Of a DNA stretch of 64,000 nt, positions 45,631-53,888 are shown piece after piece (position 1 is the stretch's first letter; every line of letters starts with the position of its first letter). This DNA is from UBA5448 sp045536965. Lineage in GTDB: Bacteria > Bacillota > Clostridia > Oscillospirales > SIG627. The stretch spans positions 62,001-126,000 of the forward strand of contig JAZSON010000012.1 in NCBI GenBank assembly GCA_045536965.1, given 5' to 3'. The position numbers and the translations under genes were made by a program. A model generated the notes under the pieces. It saw only the letters and a list, made by a program, of their open reading frames with translations, had not been told where the DNA came from and did not search any database.

Positions 45631-48600
45631 TTATTCCGTATCTTGCGATTGATTGGCGTCCTCTTCAACATCCGACTCTTTATCAGAAGGAAGCCCGGTT
45701 CCGCCATTTTTATAATCCTCTACGTCCTGCTTGACGTTATACGGCAGATATTCAAGATCCTCAATGTCAGCAAACATTTCCATCGTCGGCAAATCAAATT
45801 CTTCGCGTTTTCTGGAAAGTTCATTGTTGATTGCATCGATATAGCTTAATAATGCATCGGTCGGAACCTCATTATCATTATAAGCAGCCAAGAATGCAAA
45901 GTTGGTATAACGTGCCAAAATATATCCACCGGGAAGTTCGGGGGTAGCAGCAAGATGGTTGAACTGCTCGCGGAGACTGTTATAGTCGGCGGCAGGCCAC
46001 GGCTGACGGCCCAAAGCTTCAAGGTTTGCTGTATCGTGACGGCCCGAAGCGCCGAGCAATGCAAGCAATTCATTACCGTAACGTGCCTGCGCATCGGTAT
46101 CGGTCCACCACTTCATAAATGTCCAAGCAGCTTCGACTCTATCATGATCGGCAGCGCCCTTCATCATCATAACGCCTGTAACCGACGATTGAATATCGCG
46201 GTTCAGTTCGCCTGTTTCTTCGTTTTTGGTACCGGGAACCAAAGTGAATTCCCAAAGTCCGCGAATTTCAGGAGCGAAAATGGTCAACTGACCGTAAGCG
46301 CTGTAAGATGTCAAAGCAAGGGGCATTTCACCGGTCTTGAAACGGTTTGCAAAGTTGAAGGTAACAGGGAAACCGTACATGGTAAACATTTCGCACATCC
46401 GCTTCCAGCTTGCCAAAGCAACGTTGCTGTCAAGGTTAATGCGCATACCGGATGTCAAGTGAATGTCATCAGCGGTAAAGCCATTGTCTTCCAATGCTTT
46501 TACAACCTCATCACTCAACTTCACTTCACCTTTGTACAATTCCTCGTCCTGCTGATACATAAACAAGGTGTAACTGTGTGCAAAGCCCATATCCAAATAG
46601 TTATTTTCGAACACGGGGATAATGTCATACAAATCTTCCCATGTTTCGGGAACCTCTAGGTTGAGTTCGGCAAATACGTCTCTGCGGTAGAAAATCATGT
46701 TGAACAACTGGGTTTCAGGCAGAGCGTAAGTTTCATTGTACAAGGAAAGGGGCACCATGGCTGTTGCATGGAAACGATCACAAACCTCGTCAAATTCCGA
46801 CAACTTTGTAACTGGGAGAACTGCGCTTCGAATGGCATAGTTGATGATGGTACCCGAAGCAATGCTCAAAGCAACATCGGGGCCGATACCTGCCAAAGTC
46901 GAAGGCAACAAAGCGCCCGCTGCAACCAATTCCAGATTAACAGCAATTTGGTTCTGGGTGGTGAAATCATCTTGAATCATGCTGCGGATGATTTGCGCCT
47001 GATCACGTCCGGTAGAAATCCAAACAGTGATATTTTCGTACTGTTCGCCACCTTCAAGTTCTTTTGCACCCAAATCGTTGTAGTTGGTAAAGAAGCTTGC
47101 GATAAAGGACTTGATTTCATGGACAAAGCTATCAAAGAATCCGCCCTCAGCTACGGGAAGCTCGTTGCCTACGGGAACAAATTCAATATAGTCAATTTCC
47201 AAAGGCTGGTTGGAGGTATCCGAAATCCATGTACCCAAAGTGGAGTTATAGTCTTTCAAAGTCGAGAAGTTGGCCGCAATAACGTCCTCATTCTTATACA
47301 TACGTTCGAGCAAGTACTGTACTTTACTCAAAGTAACCGAGTGAGAACCGGCAGCACCGGTGATTTGTTCCAACTTATCGTACACAGCCTGCAATGTGTC
47401 GGCCTGCTTCTTCATGTTGATCAACACATCGGGAAGCTGAGATGCAAATTTGTAGTCGCGGTATTCATCGGGATCGGGACCGGTCAACATCAATATCTTC
47501 ATATAGATCTTGTTAACTTCGGCCACAACATTGTCAACGGTACGGAGAATTTCTGCCATATCACCAAGCACAACACGCAATTCAACGGTGTGTTTGCCTG
47601 CTGTCATGTAGAACATGAAATCGGTGGTACCATCGTTTAAGGGATCCGTGCGGAAAGAATCGCTGTAATTAAAACGCAAGGAAGATGCTTCGGCAAAGGG
47701 TACTTCACCGTCTATGCGAAGTTCACGAGAAGTGTAAACACCCTCATAAATGTTTTGCTTGGAACGGGGAACAATGCTATACCAACCATCCTTGGGAATG
47801 TCAACCTCCCATTGGATCCAGTCACCGACGCTAACCCACTTTTCACCGCCGATGGTATTGAGCATCTGCAAAGAGGAGTCTTGAGGATCGGTAGCAGAAG
47901 AAGAACGATCGCTCAAAGCGTAAAGGATTTGACCGGAAGTCGCGATAGGCTTCTCAGCGTCGATGCGGATATTCTCAACGCCTTGCAGTCTGTCTTTGAC
48001 ACTCACCTGGTAAGTTTTTTCAATTTCCTTCAAATATTCTTTGTAGGAAGCGGGAGTCTCAACATATTCAATGACCAACGAACCGATAACAACAGGCTCG
48101 GTCACTTCTTGGAAAGTGATGGTGTGCTCACCTTCGGTCAGGTAGAACTTAAAGGGATCCAAGTAATAACCCGTAGAGTCAATGGCCACGGTGGTCATCC
48201 ACTCGGGTGTTTCGTATTTGGTGGGACGGAGTTCGTTGCCGTATTTATCGGTATCAAATCCACGGCTGTCCTCGGTGTTATAGATGTAGTCATCCTGCCA
48301 TTTGGCTTGCATAGCGACATAGCGGGATTCTTTGAACGGATAAGAACCGTCAATCAGAATGGCACGTTCGATCGTGGAAGACTTACCGATTTCTTCGCCG
48401 TAAGCCACACTGTAACCTTGGGTATCGATAACCTGTTCGCCCTTGTCGTTGAGATAAATATCTTTGCCGTCTTTTGTTTTCGAAACGGCCAAACGGGGGG
48501 TAGCTACGGTTTTGCCATCGGCAGAGATGAGCTTCTGGTTGCCAAAATCGTCGACAACGGCATTGCCGTCTTTATCGATGTAGGGTTTGAAACCGGTAAC

Positions 48601-49863
48601 ATCCTGCGTCGAACCGGACTTACCGTCTGTTTCATATATAATATTGCCCTTGCTGTCCTCGACGGGAAGAACGTAGGGAGTGAGTCTTTCAACCTCATGG
48701 AAAAGAATGCTGTTGCCTTGGCTGTCGTTTTTGCCGGTTACGGGACGGTAACCCGTTGTATCAGCAGTTTCGTTGCCGTCAACATCCAAATATACTTTCT
48801 TGCCGTCAGCATCGATCTTATGTACGAGCGAGGGAACCGCTACAACATTGACCTGTTTTTTCAGCTTCTTAAAACCATATTCATCCACGGCGGTTTGGTT
48901 GCCTACTTTGTATTCGGCAAAACCGGTGGTGTCGGCAATACGCTCGCCGCTATCGGCATAGCGATAAATATAAGCGCCGGCGCTATCGGTTTGATGCACG
49001 GGTTTGGCAGTCAATTTAGCACCCGCGGCATTCACCAAGACAGGCACGCCAAAAAGCGTCTCGCCGGAATCACTGTATCCCGAGAGATCGGTAACCTGTT
49101 TGCCGCTCTTATTTAAATAAATGATGTTGCCATTGCCATCACGCGCAGCGGTCAAAGAAGCCACAGCATAAATGTCTTCTTTGACCGTCAAAATGGTATA
49201 GTCGGCATAATCGAAGTGAACGGTTTGCAAAACATCGTCGATCTTATAAGGAATATAGGAAGAAACATCGTCAATGACGGCGCCGGTTTCCTTATTTTTA
49301 TAAATAACGTTTCCGCTTGCATCCTTTTCTTCGATCACAAAAGGCGTCAAGAACAATTCGGAATCACGGTAATAAATTTTGTTGCCGAGCGCATCGACCA
49401 AAACATACGAGTTTCCGTCTTTAACATAGCGACCTTCGATGTAAAGGCCATTGGCAGCCGTCTTATACTTGGTGTGGATTGGATAGTACTGAATAACGAC
49501 ATTGTAATATCCGGCATTTTTAATGGAGAACTTCCAGGTAACTTTGCCGCTGTCGGGCACAAGCAAACCGGTATCACCATCCACCGTATATTGCTCAATT
49601 TTTGCAGTTGTATCGGAGGGAAGATAGTTTTCGCCCTCCAAGCGCACCGAATCGGTCCCGGGTTTTACACCGAGAGCATCATATTTCGCCAGATAGTCAG
49701 CATACATAGTAGCTGCCATCAAGTCTTTCATTTCCTGAAGGCGCTGCTGTGCAATAGATGACTCCTCATCGGACTCCGCCAGCGCAATCATACCCACAGA
49801 CGTTATGACCGTTACCAAAGCCAATAACGCCGAAAGCAAGCGCCGCAGAAAAGTGTGTTTCAT
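45631..49863 (-). CDS. Giant secreted family 1 solute-binding protein with carbohydrate-binding-like domains
   Basis: A 1410-aa protein. After a signal peptide (about 1-29; no lipobox cysteine) comes a beta-sandwich, CBM-like domain that is split: its first half (72-130, DSVRLEGENY, AGYYNVVIQYYP) and second half (about 495-650, STIERAILIDGSYPFKESR) flank about 360 residues of imperfect repeats. A second, unsplit copy of the domain follows (about 670-830, WIQWEVDIPKDGWYSIVP, RELRIDGEVPF). Then a helical linker and an extracellular solute-binding domain (about 980-1380, ITVWISTGRDQAQIIRSMI). The ATG at 49863 has AGGAGG 6 nt upstream. First gene of the locus. Confidence 0.88.
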   Translation of the reverse strand: MKHTFLRRLLSALLALVTVITSVGMIALAESDEESSIAQQRLQEMKDLMAATMYADYLAKYDALGVKPGTDSVRLEGENYLPSDTTAKIEQYTVDGDTGLLVPDSGKVTWKFSIKNAGYYNVVIQYYPIHTKYKTAANGLYIEGRYVKDGNSYVLVDALGNKIYYRDSELFLTPFVIEEKDASGNVIYKNKETGAVIDDVSSYIPYKIDDVLQTVHFDYADYTILTVKEDIYAVASLTAARDGNGNIIYLNKSGKQVTDLSGYSDSGETLFGVPVLVNAAGAKLTAKPVHQTDSAGAYIYRYADSGERIADTTGFAEYKVGNQTAVDEYGFKKLKKQVNVVAVPSLVHKIDADGKKVYLDVDGNETADTTGYRPVTGKNDSQGNSILFHEVERLTPYVLPVEDSKGNIIYETDGKSGSTQDVTGFKPYIDKDGNAVVDDFGNQKLISADGKTVATPRLAVSKTKDGKDIYLNDKGEQVIDTQGYSVAYGEEIGKSSTIERAILIDGSYPFKESRYVAMQAKWQDDYIYNTEDSRGFDTDKYGNELRPTKYETPEWMTTVAIDSTGYYLDPFKFYLTEGEHTITFQEVTEPVVIGSLVIEYVETPASYKEYLKEIEKTYQVSVKDRLQGVENIRIDAEKPIATSGQILYALSDRSSSATDPQDSSLQMLNTIGGEKWVSVGDWIQWEVDIPKDGWYSIVPRSKQNIYEGVYTSRELRIDGEVPFAEASSLRFNYSDSFRTDPLNDGTTDFMFYMTAGKHTVELRVVLGDMAEILRTVDNVVAEVNKIYMKILMLTGPDPDEYRDYKFASQLPDVLINMKKQADTLQAVYDKLEQITGAAGSHSVTLSKVQYLLERMYKNEDVIAANFSTLKDYNSTLGTWISDTSNQPLEIDYIEFVPVGNELPVAEGGFFDSFVHEIKSFIASFFTNYNDLGAKELEGGEQYENITVWISTGRDQAQIIRSMIQDDFTTQNQIAVNLELVAAGALLPSTLAGIGPDVALSIASGTIINYAIRSAVLPVTKLSEFDEVCDRFHATAMVPLSLYNETYALPETQLFNMIFYRRDVFAELNLEVPETWEDLYDIIPVFENNYLDMGFAHSYTLFMYQQDEELYKGEVKLSDEVVKALEDNGFTADDIHLTSGMRINLDSNVALASWKRMCEMFTMYGFPVTFNFANRFKTGEMPLALTSYSAYGQLTIFAPEIRGLWEFTLVPGTKNEETGELNRDIQSSVTGVMMMKGAADHDRVEAAWTFMKWWTDTDAQARYGNELLALLGASGRHDTANLEALGRQPWPAADYNSLREQFNHLAATPELPGGYILARYTNFAFLAAYNDNEVPTDALLSYIDAINNELSRKREEFDLPTMEMFADIEDLEYLPYNVKQDVEDYKNGGTGLPSDKESDVEEDANQSQDTE
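47890..49425 (-). repeat. Six protein-level repeats inside the SBP gene (about codons 150-490)
   Basis: The coding part for residues about 180-485 of the SBP carries six copies of a 50-62 residue unit with pattern D-x-x-G-x-x-I-Y-x(4)-G-x(4)-D-x-T-G-Y/F, starting near residues 181, 241, 293, 351, 402 and 464 (e.g. DADGKKVYLDVDGNE, TKDGKDIYLNDKGEQ). DNA identity between copies is low, so they are old. Coordinates are approximate outer limits; the core copies lie at about 48410-49330. Confidence 0.7.
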
Positions 49864-49942
49864 GCCAATCCTCCTAAGAATCAACTGTTCGCCCATTCTT
49901 TTGCGGGCCACAGTCAAAACATATGTATAAATAAGTACTTTT

Positions 49943-49967
49943 GCCGCAAAGGGCGGCTAAAACGCCC
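49943..49967 (-). promoter_or_regulatory. Overlapping alternative hairpins in the SBP leader
   Basis: In the minus-strand leader, GGGCG/CGCCC (49963-67 with 49951-55) and GCCGC/GCGGC (49953-57 with 49943-47) share bases and so exclude one another. About 80 nt before the SBP start. It may be a leader switch, or it may be chance. Confidence 0.35.
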
Positions 49968-49984
49968 ATTGTCAAGCATATTAT

Positions 49985-50014
49985 ATACTACCACAAGCCC
50001 CGCTTTCTTGTCAA
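49985..50014 (-). promoter_or_regulatory. Probable promoter of the SBP-permease locus
   Basis: On the minus strand: -35 TTGACA (50014-50009), 18-nt spacer, -10 TAGTAT (49990-49985) with extended TGG; a TATAAT five bases on is too far from the -35. About 120 nt before the SBP start. It would drive all seven genes. Confidence 0.55.
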
Positions 50015-50343
50015 GACCGAGAATGATATGTTTTTTCGGGGATTTTTGCTTTTTCCCGCAACCGACCGCCTCTTTTGCCGCATTCCCCCTCGTGCAGATA
50101 GGCAAAATACAATTTTCGTTATTTTGCACAATTACATTATGAATTGTTAATCTTCAAAAATTCACAATCCGTTAAAATTTTAAAAAACCATGATAATATA
50201 GCCTATTTTTACATCATCAATGGTGGATGTTTTTTCAATCATTACATATTATTGCATATTTTATATTTTTATTTTTATGATATGAAACTTTATAATTTCT
50301 TCCAAAAACGCCCTTTTTTCACCCTCATTTCCTCCCCATACAC
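50015..50343. other. AT-rich intergenic stretch, no gene seen
   Basis: About 330 nt between the SBP promoter and the mnmA terminator. It becomes very AT-rich from 50150 on. No frame with a ribosome binding site, no RNA gene and no clear promoter. An imperfect inverted repeat (ATTATGAATT/AATTCACAAT, about 50136-50168) might be a regulator site for the SBP locus. Confidence 0.4.
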
Positions 50344-50386
50344 AAAACAAGAATTGTGCAATTAGCACAATTCTTGTTTTGTTTTT
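50344..50386. terminator. Bidirectional terminator
   Basis: A perfect 16-bp stem (AAAACAAGAATTGTGC and its complement, 5-nt loop) with TTTTGTTTTTTC on the plus side and a TTTTGTG tail on the minus side. It ends the minus-strand nifS-iscU-mnmA transcript about 50 nt past the mnmA stop. Confidence 0.9.
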
Positions 50387-50434
50387 TCTACAAATTGAAC
50401 AATCTTTGTTCGTCGGCGTTCGACAATGGTCTTT

Positions 50435-51463
50435 TCAGCGACAAACACCGCCGAATAATACCGCTTCACCATCGTAAAACACCGCCGATTGTCCGGGACA
50501 AACCAATGTCGGCTCGGCAGTTTCCACAAATGCGCCGTCTTTTTGGATATTCACCCTGCATTCCACAGGCTTTGCGCGATAACGTGTACGCACATGGCAA
50601 ATCAATTCACCCGTTTGAGGCGCCATCGAAAGAAACATGGGAGAATCAATATCAAAAGCTGTTCTCAACGGCGACTCGGTTGCAAGCACGATATCCCCGC
50701 TTACAGGATCAATCGATTGCACAAAACAACGCTCTCCCATGGCAACGCCCAAACCGCGCCGTTGACCCACGGTATACCGCACAATTCCTTTGTGCCGCCC
50801 GATTTCTCGCCCTTTGACATCCACAAATCGTCCCGTTTTCCAAACCGATTCGGCGGGAAAATCAGCGTTTTGCTCTAAAAATGCGACGTAATCGTCATTG
50901 GGAATAAAGCAGATCTCCTGACTTTCTTTCTTTTTGGCGCAAACATAGCCTTCTTTTTCGGCAAAGGCCTTTAAATCCTTTTTCATGTATCCGCCAAGCG
51001 GCAGAAGCAGTCGCGAAAGCTGTTCTTGAGACAACTGCCAGAGAAAATAACTCTGATCCTTACCCTTATCCACTCCCTCGCAAATGCCAAAACGACCGTT
51101 ATCACAGGTAACGCGAGCATAATGTCCCGTAGCAATACGGGGAATACCGTATTTTTCCGCCGCGCGATAAAGCACCTCAATTTTTACAGTGCGGTTGCAC
51201 CGCGCGCAGGGATTGGGGGTTTTTCCGGCTTTGTAATTCTCAATAAAATCGGAAATCACACAATCGTGAAAGCGACCAATGTGCTCTTCTTCCACCAAAG
51301 AAATACCAAGCTGTGCCGCCACATCTCGCGCGCCCGATGGATCAGCCTCCGGGAAAAACGAGAAAAACGCTCCTGTCACTTCATATCCGGCTTCCTGCAA
51401 CAAATGTGCCGCAACAGCGCTATCAACGCCGCCGGATAAACCAAGCAATACCTTTTCTGCCAT
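50435..51463 (-). CDS. mnmA: tRNA-specific 2-thiouridylase MnmA
   Basis: MnmA makes 2-thiouridine at U34 of tRNAs for Lys, Glu and Gln, using sulfur relayed from a cysteine desulfurase. The 342-aa protein has the PP-loop GLSGGVDSA (about 8-16), the first catalytic cysteine in PNPCARCN, and the second in SQEICFIPN. The ATG at 51463 overlaps the iscU stop as TGATG, so translation is coupled; it has no clear site of its own. A tRNA-Lys(UUU), a substrate of MnmA, is encoded at 55946. Confidence 0.95.
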   Translation of the reverse strand: MAEKVLLGLSGGVDSAVAAHLLQEAGYEVTGAFFSFFPEADPSGARDVAAQLGISLVEEEHIGRFHDCVISDFIENYKAGKTPNPCARCNRTVKIEVLYRAAEKYGIPRIATGHYARVTCDNGRFGICEGVDKGKDQSYFLWQLSQEQLSRLLLPLGGYMKKDLKAFAEKEGYVCAKKKESQEICFIPNDDYVAFLEQNADFPAESVWKTGRFVDVKGREIGRHKGIVRYTVGQRRGLGVAMGERCFVQSIDPVSGDIVLATESPLRTAFDIDSPMFLSMAPQTGELICHVRTRYRAKPVECRVNIQKDGAFVETAEPTLVCPGQSAVFYDGEAVLFGGVCR

Positions 51464-51891
51464 CAGTCGTGTTTGCCGCAACTGTCACAACAGCCGCTGC
51501 AACCGATCTCAAAATCAATCGGACGCCCGATTTTGTTATAATAATCGGCAATCGCCTGCTTGACCGCCTCTTCGGCAAGAACAGAACAGTGGATCTTTGC
51601 AGGGGGGAGGCCGCCCAATTCATCCACCACCATTTTATTGGTGACCTGCAATGCTTCGGCAATGCTTTTACCCTTGATCATCTCGGTCGAGACCGACGAA
51701 GTAGCAATAGCGGCGCAGCAGCCGAATGTCTGAAACTTGATATCGGTGATGACATCGTTATCAATTTTCAAATAAATGCGCATAATATCACCGCATTTGG
51801 CGTTTCCGACCTCACCGACAGCATCGGCATTCTCCATAACGCCGACGTTGCGGGGGTTGGTAAAATGATCCATAACCTTTTCTGTATACAT
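51463..51891 (-). CDS. Fe-S cluster scaffold protein, IscU/NifU N-terminal type
   Basis: A 142-aa scaffold for Fe-S assembly: the three ligand cysteines are C33 (AKCGD), C58 (FGCCA) and C102 (IHCSV). A cysteine-rich tail (CSGCCDSCGKHD, 131-142) is added at the C-terminus. The start at 51891 has AGGAAG 9 nt upstream. It lies between nifS and mnmA, the usual clostridial trio. Confidence 0.93.
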   Translation of the reverse strand: MYTEKVMDHFTNPRNVGVMENADAVGEVGNAKCGDIMRIYLKIDNDVITDIKFQTFGCCAAIATSSVSTEMIKGKSIAEALQVTNKMVVDELGGLPPAKIHCSVLAEEAVKQAIADYYNKIGRPIDFEIGCSGCCDSCGKHD

Positions 51892-51915
51892 AGTTTTATA
51901 CTTCCTTTCCAATCC

Positions 51916-53088
51916 TTACATGCGGTTATAAAGGGGTGACATGGCGCGCAACTTTGCCAAAACCTGCGATACAGCATCGGCAATATACGCCACATCCTCC
52001 GCGGTGTTGTCCACATCTAATGTCAAACGCAAAGAACCATGGGCAATTTCGTGGGGCAGACCAATGGCCAGCAAAACGTGCGACGGATCAAGCGATGCCG
52101 TGGAACACGCTGAACCGGTCGAAGCGCAAATCCCCATAATATCCAGCCACGCAATCAATGACTCGCCCTCTACAAATTCGCAGGAAATGTTAAGGTTGCC
52201 GGGCAATCTGTCAACAGGGTGTCCATTGAGTTTTGTGTGGGGGAGTGCAAGAAGCTTTTCGGCCAAGCTGTCACGCAAAGCACGAACCTCTTCTCTTTTT
52301 TTTCTGCCTTCTTCACTGCACATTTCTTCCAGCGCCTTGGCAAGACCGACTGCAGCCGCCACATTTTCCGTGCCCGAACGCTTCCTTTTTTCCTGTCCGC
52401 CGCCACTGATCAAAGGGGCAATGCGGGTACCCTTCTTAATATACAAGGCACCAATGCCCTTTGGTCCATGGAGCTTGTGTCCCGAAAGCGACAAAAGGTC
52501 CACTCCCAACGCATGTACGTCTATATCTACATGTCCGACAGCCTGCACGGCATCGGTGAAAAAGAGCGATCCGTTTTGGTGAGCAATCTCACAAAGCTCC
52601 CGAATAGGTTGGATGGTACCAATCTCATTGTTTGCAAACATGACAGCGGTTAAAACCGTTCCGTCCACCAACGCATTCTTCAATTCCGCGGGAGAAACCT
52701 TTCCATCGGCATCCACCGACAGCTTCGTTACTCTCTTCCCGTGCTTTTCCAAGTCTTCCACGGTGCGTAAAACAGCAGGATGCTCAATAACGGTGGTAAT
52801 AATATGATCGCCTTTTTTGGCGTACGCCTCTGCAATACCGCGAATCGCCCAGTTATCGGCCTCGCTGCCGCCTGAAGTGAAATATATTTCCTCGGGATCC
52901 GCGCCCAAACACTTTGCAATCAAGGCTCGCGCGCCCTCAAGCGCAGCTTTGGCTTCTCTTCCCAAAGAATAGAGCCCTGAAGACGGATTTCCGTATACAT
53001 TCGTCATATACGGCATCATGGCGGCCAGCACCGACTCAGACATTTTGGTTGTTGCGGCATTATCCGCATACACAAATCTTTTTTCCAT
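51916..53088 (-). CDS. Cysteine desulfurase (NifS/IscS type)
   Basis: A PLP enzyme that turns cysteine into alanine and a persulfide for IscU and MnmA. The 390-aa protein has the PLP lysine in SLSGHKLHGPKG, the histidine in VIEHPAV, and the catalytic cysteine loop GSACSTASLDPSHVL. N-terminal YADNAATT is typical. It is the first gene of the trio, with a promoter at about 53159-53186. Confidence 0.96.
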   Translation of the reverse strand: MEKRFVYADNAATTKMSESVLAAMMPYMTNVYGNPSSGLYSLGREAKAALEGARALIAKCLGADPEEIYFTSGGSEADNWAIRGIAEAYAKKGDHIITTVIEHPAVLRTVEDLEKHGKRVTKLSVDADGKVSPAELKNALVDGTVLTAVMFANNEIGTIQPIRELCEIAHQNGSLFFTDAVQAVGHVDIDVHALGVDLLSLSGHKLHGPKGIGALYIKKGTRIAPLISGGGQEKRKRSGTENVAAAVGLAKALEEMCSEEGRKKREEVRALRDSLAEKLLALPHTKLNGHPVDRLPGNLNISCEFVEGESLIAWLDIMGICASTGSACSTASLDPSHVLLAIGLPHEIAHGSLRLTLDVDNTAEDVAYIADAVSQVLAKLRAMSPLYNRM

Positions 53089-53158
53089 TTATACCTCTAC
53101 CTAATTTCAGCACACGAAATAATCATCGTGTTTCCTTATTTTTTCGATATCACCCTAT

Positions 53159-53186
53159 ATAATAGCACATTTTATAAAAAAAGCAA
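53159..53186 (-). promoter_or_regulatory. Probable promoter of nifS-iscU-mnmA
   Basis: On the minus strand: -35 TTGCTT (53186-53181), 16-nt spacer, -10 TATTAT (53164-53159). About 70 nt before the nifS start. A small stem (CACGA/TCGTG) lies between it and the gene. Confidence 0.5.
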
Positions 53187-53220
53187 GTCCAATCACCCAA
53201 AAGAAAACATTTTCCCTTGG

Positions 53221-53249
53221 TTGATTCCAAATAAATTCCGTGGTACAAT
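53221..53249 (+). promoter_or_regulatory. Promoter of the ECF sigma operon
   Basis: -35 TTGATT (53221-53226), 17-nt spacer, -10 TACAAT (53244-53249), about 85 nt before the sigma factor gene. It looks like a sigma-A promoter; a separate ECF-type autoregulated site (AAC...CGTC) is not evident. Confidence 0.7.
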
Positions 53250-53336
53250 TTTAAAAAACACATCTTTGTAAGATTTTGGTTTTATTTTTCGTCTATTAAG
53301 GTGAAAGCTTTCATTGCCATATAAGGAGGCGTTAGG

Positions 53337-53888
53337 ATGGATGACCACAAAATCATAGAGCTGTATTGGAACCGCGACGAAACGGCTATTCGCGTATCCG
53401 ATGAAAAATACGGCCATTACTGCCGCACCATCGCCCAAAATATTCTTGACTCGGCGGAAGACAGCGCAGAATGTGTCAATGATACCTGGCACAACGCTTG
53501 GAAAGCCATTCCACCCCAAAAACCCGAAAAACTTCGTCACTTTTTTGGCTGTATCACCCGCCGTCTCGCCATTGACCGCTATGGCTACAACCACGCACAA
53601 AAGCGCAATGCGCATGTTGAAGCAGTGATGGACGAATATGCAGAATGTATCCCAAGCGGCAGCGCTCCTATTGAAGACGAGGTTGTCCTGAAGGATCTCA
53701 TCAACACCTTTTTGGCAAGCCTTAACAAACAAACCCGCATCATCTTTTTGCGCCGCTACTGGTATGCCTGTTCGGTAGGAGAAATCGCTTCGTCCATGCA
53801 GCTGACCGAATCATATGTCAGCGTCATCCTGCACCGCACACGCATCGGATTCAAAGAATTTCTTGAGAAAGAAGGTTTATCTGTATGA
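53337..53888 (+). CDS. ECF-type RNA polymerase sigma factor
   Basis: A 183-aa group 4 sigma factor with region 2 (about 20-85, ending DTWHNAWKAIPP and RRLAIDRY) and region 4 (about 115-178, FLRRYWYACSVGEIASSM then LTESYVSVILHRTRIGFKEFL). AAGGAGG lies 7 nt before the ATG. The stop overlaps the next start by 4 nt (ATGA), so sigma factor and partner are made together. Confidence 0.93.
   Translation: MDDHKIIELYWNRDETAIRVSDEKYGHYCRTIAQNILDSAEDSAECVNDTWHNAWKAIPPQKPEKLRHFFGCITRRLAIDRYGYNHAQKRNAHVEAVMDEYAECIPSGSAPIEDEVVLKDLINTFLASLNKQTRIIFLRRYWYACSVGEIASSMQLTESYVSVILHRTRIGFKEFLEKEGLSV

Noticed and set aside
47755..49116. Open frame of 453 codons antisense to the binding-protein gene
   Set aside because: It mirrors the codon structure of the true gene, has no ribosome binding site or recognisable domain, and lies wholly inside it.
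53193..53732. Open frame of 179 codons antisense to the ECF sigma gene
   Set aside because: Spans the sigma promoter and gene without a start signal.
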